A stretch of DNA of 64,000 nucleotides from Linum tenue (Eukaryota; Streptophyta; Magnoliopsida; Malpighiales; Linaceae), in contig CAMGYJ010000005.1 of assembly GCA_946122785.1 (NCBI GenBank), positions 78,734,547-78,798,546 on the forward strand. The letters run 5' to 3'. The notes beneath the pieces were generated by a model. The model was given only the letters and a program-made list of their open reading frames with translations, was not told where the DNA came from and searched no databases. The position numbers and the translations under genes were made by a program. Below, piece by piece: positions 33,041-43,838 of the stretch (position 1 is the first letter of the stretch; each line of letters begins with the position of its first letter).

Positions 33041-35029
33041 AACTGAACTATTTGGTTGTTTATGCTAAACTAGCGTGGGCCCCAGCCAGTTGGCCGGAGG
33101 AAGATAAGCTATGAAATTTGAGAATGTAATGCAGTGTATGACGTATTGTTGTATAGTTTTTTTTTGGAATCACATGATAAAAATAGTGAATTTTAGCAAG
33201 AAATGGTCATGAATGATGCAACGAATAAAAAATCAACCTTATAAACCAAGTTCGAGTACCTGTTACTTTATGAAATAGTATTATTTCTGTTAATATGATG
33301 AGGTGGAGTAAGTTTTATAGAAACCGAATTCAAGAAAAAAATCGCCTATCCCGCCGGTCTTCGGGAAATGAGCATCTCACAATCGTTGCTAGATTTTACT
33401 TCGCCCGTTGGCCGATTAATTTTCGTTATAAAACTTTCATCTTGTCGTCATTGTGCTTTCGGATTTTTCCCAGGTCATGATAAAATCTAAAGAAATCAAG
33501 GCCGAACAACCCGATTTGGGATAGAAACCATTGTTCCTGTATCCCTAGAAAATGATGGTAAACACGGACTCAGCTGCCGAACTGGTTTGGATTGAGATTT
33601 TTATCGGGTGTCAGAGAACCATGTGATTATTAATTAGACTTGATCAAAACGGGCCAAAATTTGAAATTCAGCCTATTTGATCGACTCATGCCAAGCTCCA
33701 TTTATTCTTTACATTCAAACTTTCTATTTGAAAATAAAAAATAATGAAAGAAAAGAGATGACTACAATTCGCCATTTGCACATCACTGCTTCGGGAACAA
33801 AACCATAAAAATTCGAAAGGAAACTAAAAATGTTTAGGATCGTTTTAATGTTAAAAATAACCAAATGGATCTTTCTGTTTAGTTTTTTACTAACAAATAC
33901 CATGCGATTCCCTATAAAATACACTATAATTTAATCATTATGATATCAAATAATTACATAATATATATTTAAAATTATAAAAATTGGATTAATTGGGTTG
34001 GTCGAGGTTGAAGCATTTAATAACTTTAAAATATATTATATTTTAGCCCATTAGAATCCATGCATTAGTTTATTGTTAAATATTTTCCTTTTTAGCAATA
34101 ATAAAGGAGTATTGTTTTTCCCTTTCATATATATCTTACCAACACCGAGAAATAAAAGGGCTAAACAAAACATGTTTTGTTTTTGTTGGGCCGCAACAAT
34201 TCCTGAGCCTGTTGAAGTCCGCATGTGTATGGTAAGTTGGTCCGTTCCACAGAGAAAAGAGAAAAAAAATTGACACTACATATTCTACCATTCTTACAAA
34301 CGCTCATGGGGCAGGGAATTTGAAATGGGGAAAGGGTTTTGACACTATTATATGTTTGTAATTTAAAAAGATACTACAATTGTACTTAGTGTGATTGGTT
34401 ATGATTCTAGTTTTTCTTTAAAGTGGTCATGGTTCGAATCCCAGCACATGTGTTTTTATAAATAAATAAAACAAAGTAATTGTGAAGACCAAAATGTCCT
34501 TCCTACTTTGACTCTCATTGTAGGAAATTTGAAATGGAGCAACAGTTTTTCCCTTCCGACTATTATATATTGTGTAGATAAAATATCATACATCGAAGCT
34601 GCGACCGACATTGAATCGCAGGTTTTATAACTGTTTAACGATAGCTACGTGATCTGCACGGTCGTAAAACACGATAAAGACGCCTTGATATCGACGAACA
34701 TTAGGGGCCCGGGCCGCGGATTCTGGACGAAACTGCGATTAGCACTCATCCATGTGACTTGTTGTGTTAGATAAGGACCGTCCATGGACCGACCTGGTGT
34801 CTAAGGTCCGATTTGTATAATGGCAGAGCGACAGCCATCTCAGATACGCAGATGGAATAATATAACCCTACCCGAGAATGACAAAAGATACTGATTGTCA
34901 ATACTCAATACTCTAGCATTATTCGTCTGACAACAAGGCACATGTTAGCTTCTCACGCTTGATTGTTTCCCAAGGAACTTGTTGTTTGTGCTTTTACCCT
35001 ACAATGCACATGGGAATGGAGTGGGGGAA
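33041..35029. other. Intergenic, downstream of gene B
   Basis: No gene recognised. 34590-34960 is homologous to 44010-44400 downstream of gene D. The rest is AT-rich. Confidence 0.5.
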
Positions 35030-35730
35030 ATGTACGTGGGCGCGGTCCAAGCACGCTTTGTGTCAATTTATTTCGTGTCGTGCTTGGCACGGTCCGTTAG
35101 TTTTTGTGTCGTGTTGTGTCAGTTTATTTGTTATTTTTACTAGGCTCGATCCAAGCCTGAGCACGGTTTGAATTGTGTCGTGCCTATTTTTGCTCGTGAT
35201 GCACTCATAATCGTGCTAATTAAAAAGGAAGAAAATGAAAAAAGGATAAAATTGGGCGAAGAATGTAAGTATTAACAGATGATATTTGAGAAATGTAACA
35301 AATAAGGGGTGGAAAAGAAAATTGGAAGTATATCGTGGTGTGATTTAACTTTGTTTAATTATTCGTCTGTTTTTTCTTTTGGTAGTAATTACGCATATAT
35401 TTTTATGATCACTTCTAACAACAATAAATAATTAATTTTGTAATAGCATGTTGTAATATTTGAACCTATAATTCTTTTTATATTTATTTCTATTAAAGAA
35501 ATATTCTTTTCGTTCCATTTTCGTTCTTATACTCAATAAGCTCTCGAAAATATTAGGCTCGACACAACCCACTTACAGACCATGCCGTGCCTGTGCTCTT
35601 AAAGTTTAGGCCCGACACGACCCTTGAATTATTCGTGCTCGTGCCGGACCGGCCCATATATTTCGTGTCATGCTCTAACCGTGCAGTGTCGTGTTAGCTC
35701 GTGGGCGGCGCGACCCGTTGCGCACGTAAG
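35030..35730. mobile_element. hAT-like MITE defined by empty-site comparison
   Basis: About 700 bp present in block 1 but missing at the equivalent point of block 2 (near 44436, gggggaaactttgaatta). The flanks carry GGGGGAA on both sides (35023-35029 and 35731-35737), 7 bp or 8 with one mismatch, as expected of hAT. The ends are rich in inverted CGTGTCGTG / CACGACAC words. No transposase is encoded. Confidence 0.72.
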
Positions 35731-35737
35731 GGGGGAA

Positions 35738-36560
35738 CTATGAATTAAAAAATGTTTTGATTTTCTTAAAAAAAAAAAATTGTTTTGGTCGTACAATTTG
35801 TTTTAACCTGATGTTGTATGTTTACTACCTACAAATAAAAATATCCACCGTGGCAGATAGCTCATCCAATCTTGTTGGATAGGGTAAAATTCGAACTTGA
35901 AAAATTTTCAGCTGATAATAGTAAAATCTAAATTCAAATTTTATGGATAATGAGTGGCGAGTTCGCTCACTATCTATTTCAAACCCATCCGATTATACAC
36001 ATGCCTATGTATTTTGTCTTGAAATTATTATTTTTCTCAACATGTTTGATATTTAGTATACATATATATCATATTGTCGTGAAATATTATTTTTAACCAA
36101 CTTTCTTCATTCTAGTGATTTATTGTCATACTGGTCCACTTATATAAAGTCAATATAGATATGAATGTTAACATGTTGGTTGGAATTACAAGATAAATTG
36201 TTACAAATTGATAATCGTGGATACCCGAAACCCTCACCACCACATTTACCATTTCCGCCGCTCTCTAATAGATTACCCTTGCTCAGCTCTTTCCTTACTT
36301 TTCGCAATCAGCGGGAATCCTGTCTTGACGGATATCCCCTGCCGTTACGCCGGAGCTAGAGATCCCGACGGCGAGCAAGTGGGATTGGGCGGCAGATGCT
36401 AAAAAGTGAGAATTTTTAAAGTTTTCCCTGTGGGGAAATATTCTCGCTGTTGGTTCATTTTCTTGGCAAGAAAAGAGGAGCCCTGGTTGGAACTTCAATC
36501 CGATGGGAACCTCACTGAATTCTCCCAGTGCTATAAGCTGAAAATGGTTTCCAGGGAGTT
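35738..36560. other. Intergenic; end of block 1
   Basis: Homologous to the end of block 2 until about 36220. No gene recognised. Confidence 0.4.
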
Positions 36561-36569
36561 GTGATTTCA

Positions 36570-37840
36570 GTTGTAATTTCGTCGGCTGCTAGGTCTGCCT
36601 CGAATTCCTGGCGAAGTTTCTTGGTCCGAAGCATGTCTAGGCTTTCAGGCCGTGATGTCTCTGCGCTGGGCCGTCATCGGCGACGGCGAATAACTCTTGG
36701 GTTGGGAAGAGGATACAGAGGGGAGATAACGGAGTTCAGCATGTATCCGCCGCCTGATTGTTCTGCAGCTCCATAGGGCGACAATCTCTACCACTAGTTC
36801 TCCACCATCATTGCATTGGCTGGCCCTACAGGTTTTCCTGCTCTTTCACGGTGCCCAATAAGCAATTCTCACCCAAATGTCTGTTTTTCACTTTGAATCG
36901 TATAGCTCTAATTTCATACTCCATGGTACCTCATCTTCTACTATGTTTGCGCCATGCTTAGTGCCATTCTGGTTGGCTTGCTTAGTTTTCCTGTCGCTTG
37001 AGTTCCATGAACTAAACCATTTGATCACTTTGATGTATGTTTTGCATTCTTGGTTTTGGTTACTACGTTCAATGCAGGCTTCATATGGTTATTGAACAGA
37101 AGCTGCTTTATGTCCTACTTCCATGAATCTGGCGATTCTCTCATTTCATATATCGTAGTTGATTTAAGGATCTAACTATTATAAATTTTAACGTCATTCA
37201 CCTCTGCCAAACCGGCTCTGATGACCTTCTTTGACTCATTACTGCAGGAACACCCTATCAAGGTGGTATATTTTTCCTTGACATAATTAATGTTTCCAAG
37301 CCACTATCCCTTCAAACCGCCAAAGGTAAAGATCCTGTTCAGTTCATTTGTACTTGGAGCAAAAGGTTTACGCTTTCTGCGTTGAAACAAATGCAAATGC
37401 TTTTGGCTGCTGGCTTGAACAAGTGGAGAAATGATCTCTGCTTCCCAACTCTAATCGCCTCATCAGTTTGTCTGATCACAAACTTCTTTTTTCCAGGTAG
37501 TATTCAACACCAGGATTTACCATTATAATGTCGATTCTGCTGTCAACCTAAACATGGACATCCTGGCTGAGAGAGAGCTGGAGTCCAGCTCTCACCATTA
37601 CTAAAGTGTTACTTGCAGTGAGCTCGATTTTCACCAACCCCGATCCTTGTAATGATAGTGTTGTAGTCTAATGATGCTGGCCTGATCCATTCAAAAACTG
37701 AACGTTCGATCAAACTTCTGAACTCAGTGGTTTGTTTTTCTGCAGATGATCCTCAAATTCCTGGCATTGCACACTTGTATCTGGCGGATAGGCCAAATCA
37801 TGACGAGCTAGCTGCAGAGTGAACTCGGAGATTTGCCAAG
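36570..37840 (+). pseudogene. COP10-like (ubiquitin E2 variant) pseudogene
   Basis: COP10 is an inactive E2-variant that forms a light-signalling complex with DDB1 and DET1. Pieces in order: a start-like MSRLSGRDVSA region; an E-I-T-E-F helix; PPPDCSAAP then a stop and GDNLYH (about 36745-36790); ALAGPTG ending at a donor near 36830; GTPYQGGIFFLDI (about 37248); VVFNTRIYHYNVDSAVNL (about 37498); LTITKVLLAVSSIF in a shifted frame; and a last exon from 37746 (IPGIAHLYLADRPNHDELAAE) ending at TGA where the family has Trp. Intron positions are partly retained, so it is a decayed duplicate and not a retrocopy. The absence of the E2 catalytic Cys at the NxD position matches COP10. Confidence 0.78.
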
Positions 37841-37844
37841 CTTG

Positions 37845-38689
37845 TTTGTTGTTTCATTTGGGCAGAGTAGACTATGCATACTTCTTCGTTTGGTGTTAAT
37901 GGTTTCTCACTTTGCTCACCCTTGTTTTGTTAAAACTAACATATAAACCAGTTGTAGTCTAATTGAATCATACTACTTGCGAAATTGGCATAATGATTTA
38001 AATCGGTTTGACAACGCGGAACTTTCACCCAACAACATCCAAAATGTTTTATATATAGATGTGAACAAGAACTTTTGAGCTGGAGTAGAAACAATTTTGG
38101 AGCATAATCCAATCAGAACCAAAGACCAGCTAAGTCATCAAGCTAAAAAAGCAGTTGGAAGCAATGTTTGTATGACGGTACCGTATTGGCGGTTCGTTCT
38201 AGAACACGTTCTACCGAAATCTAAATGAATGGGTGATTTTTAGCGTTATGAAACGGTCATGATTTCAATATAAAATATTCTACCGCTGACTCTTCCGTTT
38301 GCAACTTCCCTTAACAATCTTGGTTGGAAGGAAATCGATCAATGAAACCCAAACATACCTTTGTCAAAAAAAAAAAAAAAAAAAACCCAAACGTACATCA
38401 TCAATTCATCATCAACTTACTCTGCCACAGGGCAATAGATCCCTTGATGAACCATCCAATGAAGGTGACAACGACTCGGTCTCCTTTCAAAGTTTCACCA
38501 ACATATGCTCACTACAACAATTTGTCCTTTTACTTTCTTGTGTGAATTGGAGAATGAATGTCTTTAACGAAAACAAGAAAACACAACTCTGACTAATTCA
38601 TAAGCAAGGACGGCCGCTTTTGGGGTTTTCCTACTCAATCTAATCTTTCCAAATTCCACTCTACTCAATCTCATTGAACAATCTTAATC
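37845..38689 (+). other. Spacer and upstream region of gene C
   Basis: No gene. 38500-38690 matches the region upstream of gene A (24850-25110), including ggagaatgaatgtctttaacg, and probably contains the promoter. There is an A-run of about 19 at 38367-38385. Confidence 0.45.
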
Positions 38690-40377
38690 ATGTCGACGGG
38701 GAAGGAATCCGTCTGCGTGACCGGCGCCGGAGGTTTCTTAGGCTCTTGGGTTGTTCACCACCTGCTCTCCAAAAACTATCTAGTCCGCGGCACCGTCAGA
38801 GACCCCTGTAAGTTTCCCTTTTCCACATTTCTCAGATCAACAATCCTGCCGCCGCCGGTGCTGACTTGCCGATTGCCAAACTTGCTCTTTTAAGTGGACG
38901 CAAAGAATGCCCACTTGAAGCAACTCCCAAACGCATCCACGAATCTGGAGCTCGTGAAGGCCGAATTACTGGATTACCCTTCTCTGCTTTCTGCAATTCA
39001 GGGCTGCTCCGGTGTCTTCCATGTCGCCAGCCCTGTTCTTTCCTCCGTCGTACTGAATCCACAGGCTAGTGTATATATCCTACTAGTACCATGATCTTCT
39101 TCCTTTGATTTATACAGCTCCTGACAAACTGAACTTAAAAGGACTCGAAAATTTTCCTTGATCTCAACGGAAGAGAATTTCAGTCTTTTTTTTCTTCTTT
39201 TTCAGGTAGAGATCATCGAGCCGGCAGTGACTGGAACACTGAATGTTCTTAAAGCGTGCGTCGAAACGAAGGTGAAGCGGGTGGTGGTTGTCTCTTCTGG
39301 TGCTGCTGTTATAATGAACCCTGCCTGGCCCAGCAGTCGACCCATGGACGAATCTTGCTGGTCCGATGTGGAATATTGCAGAGCTACTCAGGTGTGTGAT
39401 TATAATCAACCGATAAGGTTTATCGATTTGGTTATTGGTTTTGATTTTTTTTCTCTCTTATTGGTTAATCACTAACCATCATATTGTTCAGTGGTTAACC
39501 GAAATCAAACAGATTAGTATCCTTAGAAAGAACATTATCTGGTCTCAAGTGGCTCCGTCACTACCTATCATATATCAAAAAATGTAAATTTATGTAAATT
39601 TTTTCCTGTTACTGTTCATCATCTACAGAGATGGTATCAAGTTTCAAAGACAGAAGCAGAGAGTCAGGCGATTGAGTATGGGAAAGCCACCAGACTCGAT
39701 GTAGTAACCGTTTGTCCCAATCTCATCATGGGACCTGTTTTGCAACCAACGAGGAACGCAAGCACCTTGGTTCTCTCCATGGCTTTGAAAGGTACCCTGT
39801 GATGGTTTGGAACGATGTTAAAATAGGGTTTCCGTTTTGTTCATTCATCGACTCTGTTTTGCTACGGTAACCGCAGAAGGAGGTCATGACTCTGTTGAGA
39901 ACAAGCATTGGATGGTTGTGGATGTGCGTGATGTAGCCGAAGCTTTGGTCTTGGTGTATGAGAAACCGGACGCGGAAGGAAGATACATATGCTCGGCTCA
40001 TTCGGTTCGTGTTAAGGACATGGTTGAGATTGTGACGGAAAAATACCCTGACTACAATCGTCACAAGAAGTAAGTTTCCTTATGAAACTATAAGCAGTTT
40101 GGTGTTCATGCATACGCGTGTTCTTCGAAATAGTTAGTTTTTTTGTGTTCACATTAAGGGTTTTGGTTTAGAAAGAACACAATTTGAATCCCAGTTTGAA
40201 ACGTTTTTTTTTTTTTTTGTTCCTTTCTTTCTTTTTGGCAGGTTTATTGAGGAGGGACAGGAAAAGAAAGAAACGACCTCAAAAAAGTTGCAGAGTCTAG
40301 GTTGGAGTTACCGTGCACTACAAGAAACTGTTGTTGAATCTGTGGAGAGCTATAAGAAGGCAGGGTTCTTGGACTAG
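38690..40377 (+). CDS. Reductase gene C: cinnamoyl-CoA reductase-like, apparently intact
   Basis: Exons: 38690-38807, 38895-39064, 39206-39391, 39629-39791, 39877-40069, 40242-40377. They sum to 966 nt, giving 321 residues with no stop. SDR108E/CCR-like reductase, same fold as gene [69 protein letters not shown]. The catalytic block is RWYQVSK: Tyr and Lys are kept, but the Asn and Cys of the usual NWYC are Arg and Gln, as in gene A. Intron 2 begins GC (CAG|GCTAGT). Intron 5 has no tRNA. Gene A is its broken counterpart. The substrate is not predictable from sequence. Confidence 0.87.
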
Positions 40378-41389
40378 AGCTGAATCCTTCCTTCAACTAA
40401 TGTATACACCTTGGTGTTTCCACGCAAGTTAATTAGTAATCTCTTGAGGGAGGATGCCTGGATAAGAGGCATTGGTGATTAGAAATTTGTCTAAAGTTAT
40501 GAAAGTTAAATTGAATTCTTCTGCGAGCGAGTGTTGCGAATCAGAGTGGAAGTTTTCCAAGATACTGCTCTCCATTAACCGCAAATGAGCATCGACTGTT
40601 GGATCATGCTTTCAGTTCATTCGGTGTATACTTTTGACTTGAGGGAGTTTGCTTGAAAGGTTTCTAACTTTGTGGATTTCTAACTTTGTGCGATGAGTCT
40701 CATGTTTTTCAATGTTTTAAGGGGAAGTCTAGTAAGCAATATTTTAGAAATCGTACTTTACCTTTTGAACGGTCCAGAAATATTAGATAAGTATCCCAAA
40801 ATGATAAGTGATTAGTGGTACGAAATAGTTGAATTACGGTTAAATCATGATTATAGTATAAATTTTATACTACTAACTTTTCGGTAGAATCTCGAGTGTG
40901 ATTTCACAATTATTATCTACTGCCATCCCAAACAATTGAAATTTGACTTAAAGCGGATCAATTCAGAAAAATCAAATTGATCGGGTCAAATTTTCTGCGG
41001 CCGAACATTCAATTTGATTCAATTACCCAAAAGGCCAAAACAATACAATTGAATCAAATAAATCCCTTACAATTTCTCAAAATGGCAAACCAATTTGTCC
41101 TTCACTGACAAAAAATAAGTGAATAAAGCACTGCCTCTGCACCGACCCACGTCAGCACTTGCGTCGTCAATAATGAGAACACAGGTCGCTCTTGACGACT
41201 TGGCGTCAAGAATTTCGCCTTAATGCCACTTGGAGATGGCGGCTGATTCGGACACAGAACAGCATTCGGTGGCAAGCCCCCACCAAGCTTCTTCAATGGC
41301 AGCTTACAAAATGGGTTTTCAAAAGCTACAGAGAAGCCTCAGACATTAAACCTCGTCGTTCCCTCCCCACACTCTCCGAGTCCGATCTC
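40378..41389 (+). other. Intergenic between genes C and D, including the gene D upstream region
   Basis: Homologous to the A/B intergenic minus its insertions. 41125-41389 is the conserved upstream region shared with gene B. No gene. Confidence 0.55.
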
Positions 41390-41927
41390 ATGTCGATGGC
41401 GAAGGGAACTGTATGCGTGACCGGCACCGGAGGTTTCTTGGGCTCCTGGGTTGTTCATCTCCTCCTCTCCAAGAACTATCCAGTCCGAGGCACCGTCAGA
41501 GATCCCTGTAAGTTTCAACCAATAAAACCCCCAATTTAATTCATCAAACGCATCTTCTTCACTAGAAGTACTTCAATTTGATTAGTAATGGCTTTTGAAT
41601 TTGAATGTTGCAGTGGATGAAAAATATGCCCACTTGAAGCAGCTCCCAAACGCATCCTCGAATCTGAAGCTCGTGAAGGCCGATTTACTGGACTACTCAT
41701 CTCTGTTCTATGCAATTCAAGGCTGCTCGGGAGTTTTCCATGTCGCCAGTCCTGTTCCCTCTTCCTCTGTGGCAAACCCTCAGGTCAGGCCAGTTCCCTA
41801 TTTCTTATTCCCCTGATTCTGGGTTCTTCAATTGATTACAATCTACAGCGACCCACAAACAAAAGGAAGCGACTTTCCTCACACACGAGCTCTGTTCTTA
41901 GGTTGACTTGATCGAGCCAGCAGTGAA

Positions 41928-42197
41928 TGTTGTGGTTACTTAAACCGTGTTAGTATTGAGCCTTTTTGGGCCTCATCTGGTTCGTTGGATTAGGGTTTTA
42001 ACCTTAAGTTTATCTATATAAGCTTAGCCATCGACTTGTGTGATAGCAAGCCGTCACAATGTAAACCTAATAAGAGATCAGACGTGAGCTCTTATGAGCT
42101 CACCGTGGATTAGTCTCGATCAATCAATCGATCGAGTATACCACGTAAAACTCTCATGCTCTGTGTTCGTTTCAATTGCACGTCATCAAATTCTACA
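41928..42197 (+). mobile_element. Solo LTR inserted in exon 3 of gene D
   Basis: 270 bp, TGTTGTGG to TTCTACA, flanked by the 5-bp duplication GTGAA (41923-41927 and 42198-42202). A TATA-like TCTATATAAGC at about 42013 fits an LTR promoter. No internal element sequence, so it is a solo LTR of an unassigned, possibly copia, family. Exon 3 is 186 nt once it and one duplication copy are subtracted, as in the other genes. Confidence 0.9.
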
Positions 42198-43147
42198 GTG
42201 AAAGGAACCCTAAATGTCCTGAAAGCATGCCTCGAAGCGAAGGTCGAGCAAGTTGTGGTTGTGTCTTCTGGTGCTGCTCTTATGATGAACCCTTCTTGGC
42301 CTGATAGTCGGGTCATGGACGAGTCTTGCTGGTCCGACATTGAACATTGCAGAGCTATTGAGGTCTGGTTATGGAGAAAGCAATGATGTTTTATTAATTA
42401 GTAGTACAAGACCCTGTGTTTAACTTCTCATTGAATTGGTTCATAGGTAGTAATGGTATGACAAGAACAAAAAAAACGGCTTGCTTTTGTATCCAAACTC
42501 TAACGGGAACCATGTTAATTTTATACTGTTGGTTGCCTGCAGAAATGGTACTGTGTCTCCAAGACAGAAGCTGAGAGCAAGGCATTTGAGTTTTGGAAAG
42601 CCAATGGACTTGATGTAGTGAGTGTTTGTCCCAATCTCATCCTCGGGCCAATCCTGCTGGCCACCGCGAATGCAAGCACCTTGCTTCTCGCCAAGCTTTT
42701 GAAAGGTAGCCAGCCATTGATATCATGTGTGCGAATTGTCAAGCTTCCATCCATGTAGCTGAGTTGCTTCCAAAGTTGGTTTATGGGTTTCGATCTTCCC
42801 TTTTGTTGTGCTACCGCAGCTAGAACTGTAATGTATTCTCATTCATGAGCTCTATTCGCTGCCATATGCAGAAGGACCGGACTTGGCGGATAATTGGCAC
42901 CACCGGGTGGTGGATGTGCGATGTAGCAGAAGCATTGGTTCTGGTGTACGAGAAGCCTGAGGCACAAGGAAGATACATCTGTACTTTACATTCTGTCCAT
43001 ATAAAGGACATTGTGGATATATTGAAGGACAAATATCCCAGCTACAACTATCCTAAGAAGTAAGCCCTTCATAGTTCTATTACTCTTCTTGACTAATCCT
43101 GCATAGAACTAATACTAGAAGCACCTTAAGATATTAGATATCAACAA

Positions 43148-43227
43148 GTTGAGATGGCCGAGTTGGTCTAAGGCGCCAGATTAAGGTTCTGGTCCGAAAG
43201 GGCGTGGGTTCAAATTCCACTCTCAAC
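43148..43227 (+). tRNA. tRNA-Leu (anticodon AAG), inside intron 5 of gene D
   Basis: Identical to the gene B copy except for C to T in the T stem (GTGGG..TCCAC), which gives a G-U pair. All arms are intact. TTTT at 43233-43236 is the terminator. Confidence 0.96.
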
Positions 43228-43781
43228 AATAGTTTTATGCATCTGCTCGATTCGGCATTCTTAGTTTTGCTTATCTGCCTCTCCTTTCCAAGTGTGGCTA
43301 ATGCAGTTTAACATTTTTGTTGGTGGGTGGTGGCTTTACAGATGGACAAGAGAAGAAAGAAATGAGTTCAGAAAAGTTACAGAGGTTAGGTTGGAGTTAC
43401 CTTTCGCTGCAACAATAGTTTTATGCATCTGCTTGATTCGGCATTCTTAGTTTTGCTTATCTGCCTCTCCTTTCCAAGTGTGGCTAATGTAGTTTAACAT
43501 TTTTTTTGGTGGGTGGTAGCTTTACAGATGGACAAGAGAAGAAAGAAATGAGTTCAGAAAAGTTACAGAGGTTAGGTTGGAGTTACCTTTCGCTGCAACA
43601 ATAGTTTTATGCATCTGCTTGATTCCGCATTCTTAGTTTTGCTTATCTGCCTCTCCTTTCCAAGTGTGGCTAATGCAGTTTAACATTTTTGTTGGTGGGT
43701 GGTAGCTTTACAGATGGACAAGAGAAGAAAGAAATGAGTTCAGAAAAGTTACAGAGGTTAGGTTGGAGTTACCTTTCGCTG
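43224..43781 (+). repeat. 186-bp tandem triplication across the intron-5/exon-6 junction of gene D
   Basis: The word CAACAATAGTTTTATGCATC begins units at 43224, 43410 and 43596, exactly 186 bp apart, and the third unit ends at 43781. Each unit runs from the last bases of the tRNA through its terminator and the intron end into the first half of exon 6. The first unit has lost its acceptor (TGG where units 2 and 3 have TAG). Splicing to unit 2 would hit a stop at the repeat junction. Confidence 0.95.
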
Positions 43782-43838
43782 CAAGAAACTCTGGTGGACT
43801 CTGTGGAGAGTTATAAGAAGGCTGGCTTATTGGACTAG

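Larger units (their letters stand above)
19466..36230 (+). repeat. Duplicated block 1 (COP10-like tail, reductase genes A and B)
   Basis: Diverged homolog of 37656-44900 in the same orientation. Matching anchors by eye: 19466 with 37656 (tagtctaatga.gctggcctgatcca); 24850-25110 with 38500-38690; gene A with C; 30480-30600 with 40725-40920; 30950-31200 with 41125-41390; gene B with D; 34590-34900 with 44010-44300; 35740-36200 with 44440-44880. Block 1 has gained the copia element, a 3.5-kb insertion between A and B, and a hAT-like element. Its upstream edge falls inside the last intron of the COP10-like gene. Confidence 0.85.
41390..43838 (+). pseudogene. Reductase gene D: cinnamoyl-CoA reductase-like, disrupted, with a tRNA gene in intron 5
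   Basis: Counterpart of gene B. Exons: 41390-41507, 41614-41783, 41902-42362 (including a 270-bp solo LTR), 42543-42705, 42872-43059, and final exon copy 43706-43838. Three lesions: the solo LTR in exon 3 (41928-42197); a 2-bp deletion in exon 5 at the VDVRDVAE motif (exon 188 nt against 190 in B), which shifts the frame; and a 186-bp triplication spanning the intron-5 acceptor and half of exon 6. The catalytic motif is still KWYCVSK. Intron 2 has a normal GT donor (CAG|GTCAGG), unlike B and C. Confidence 0.88.
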
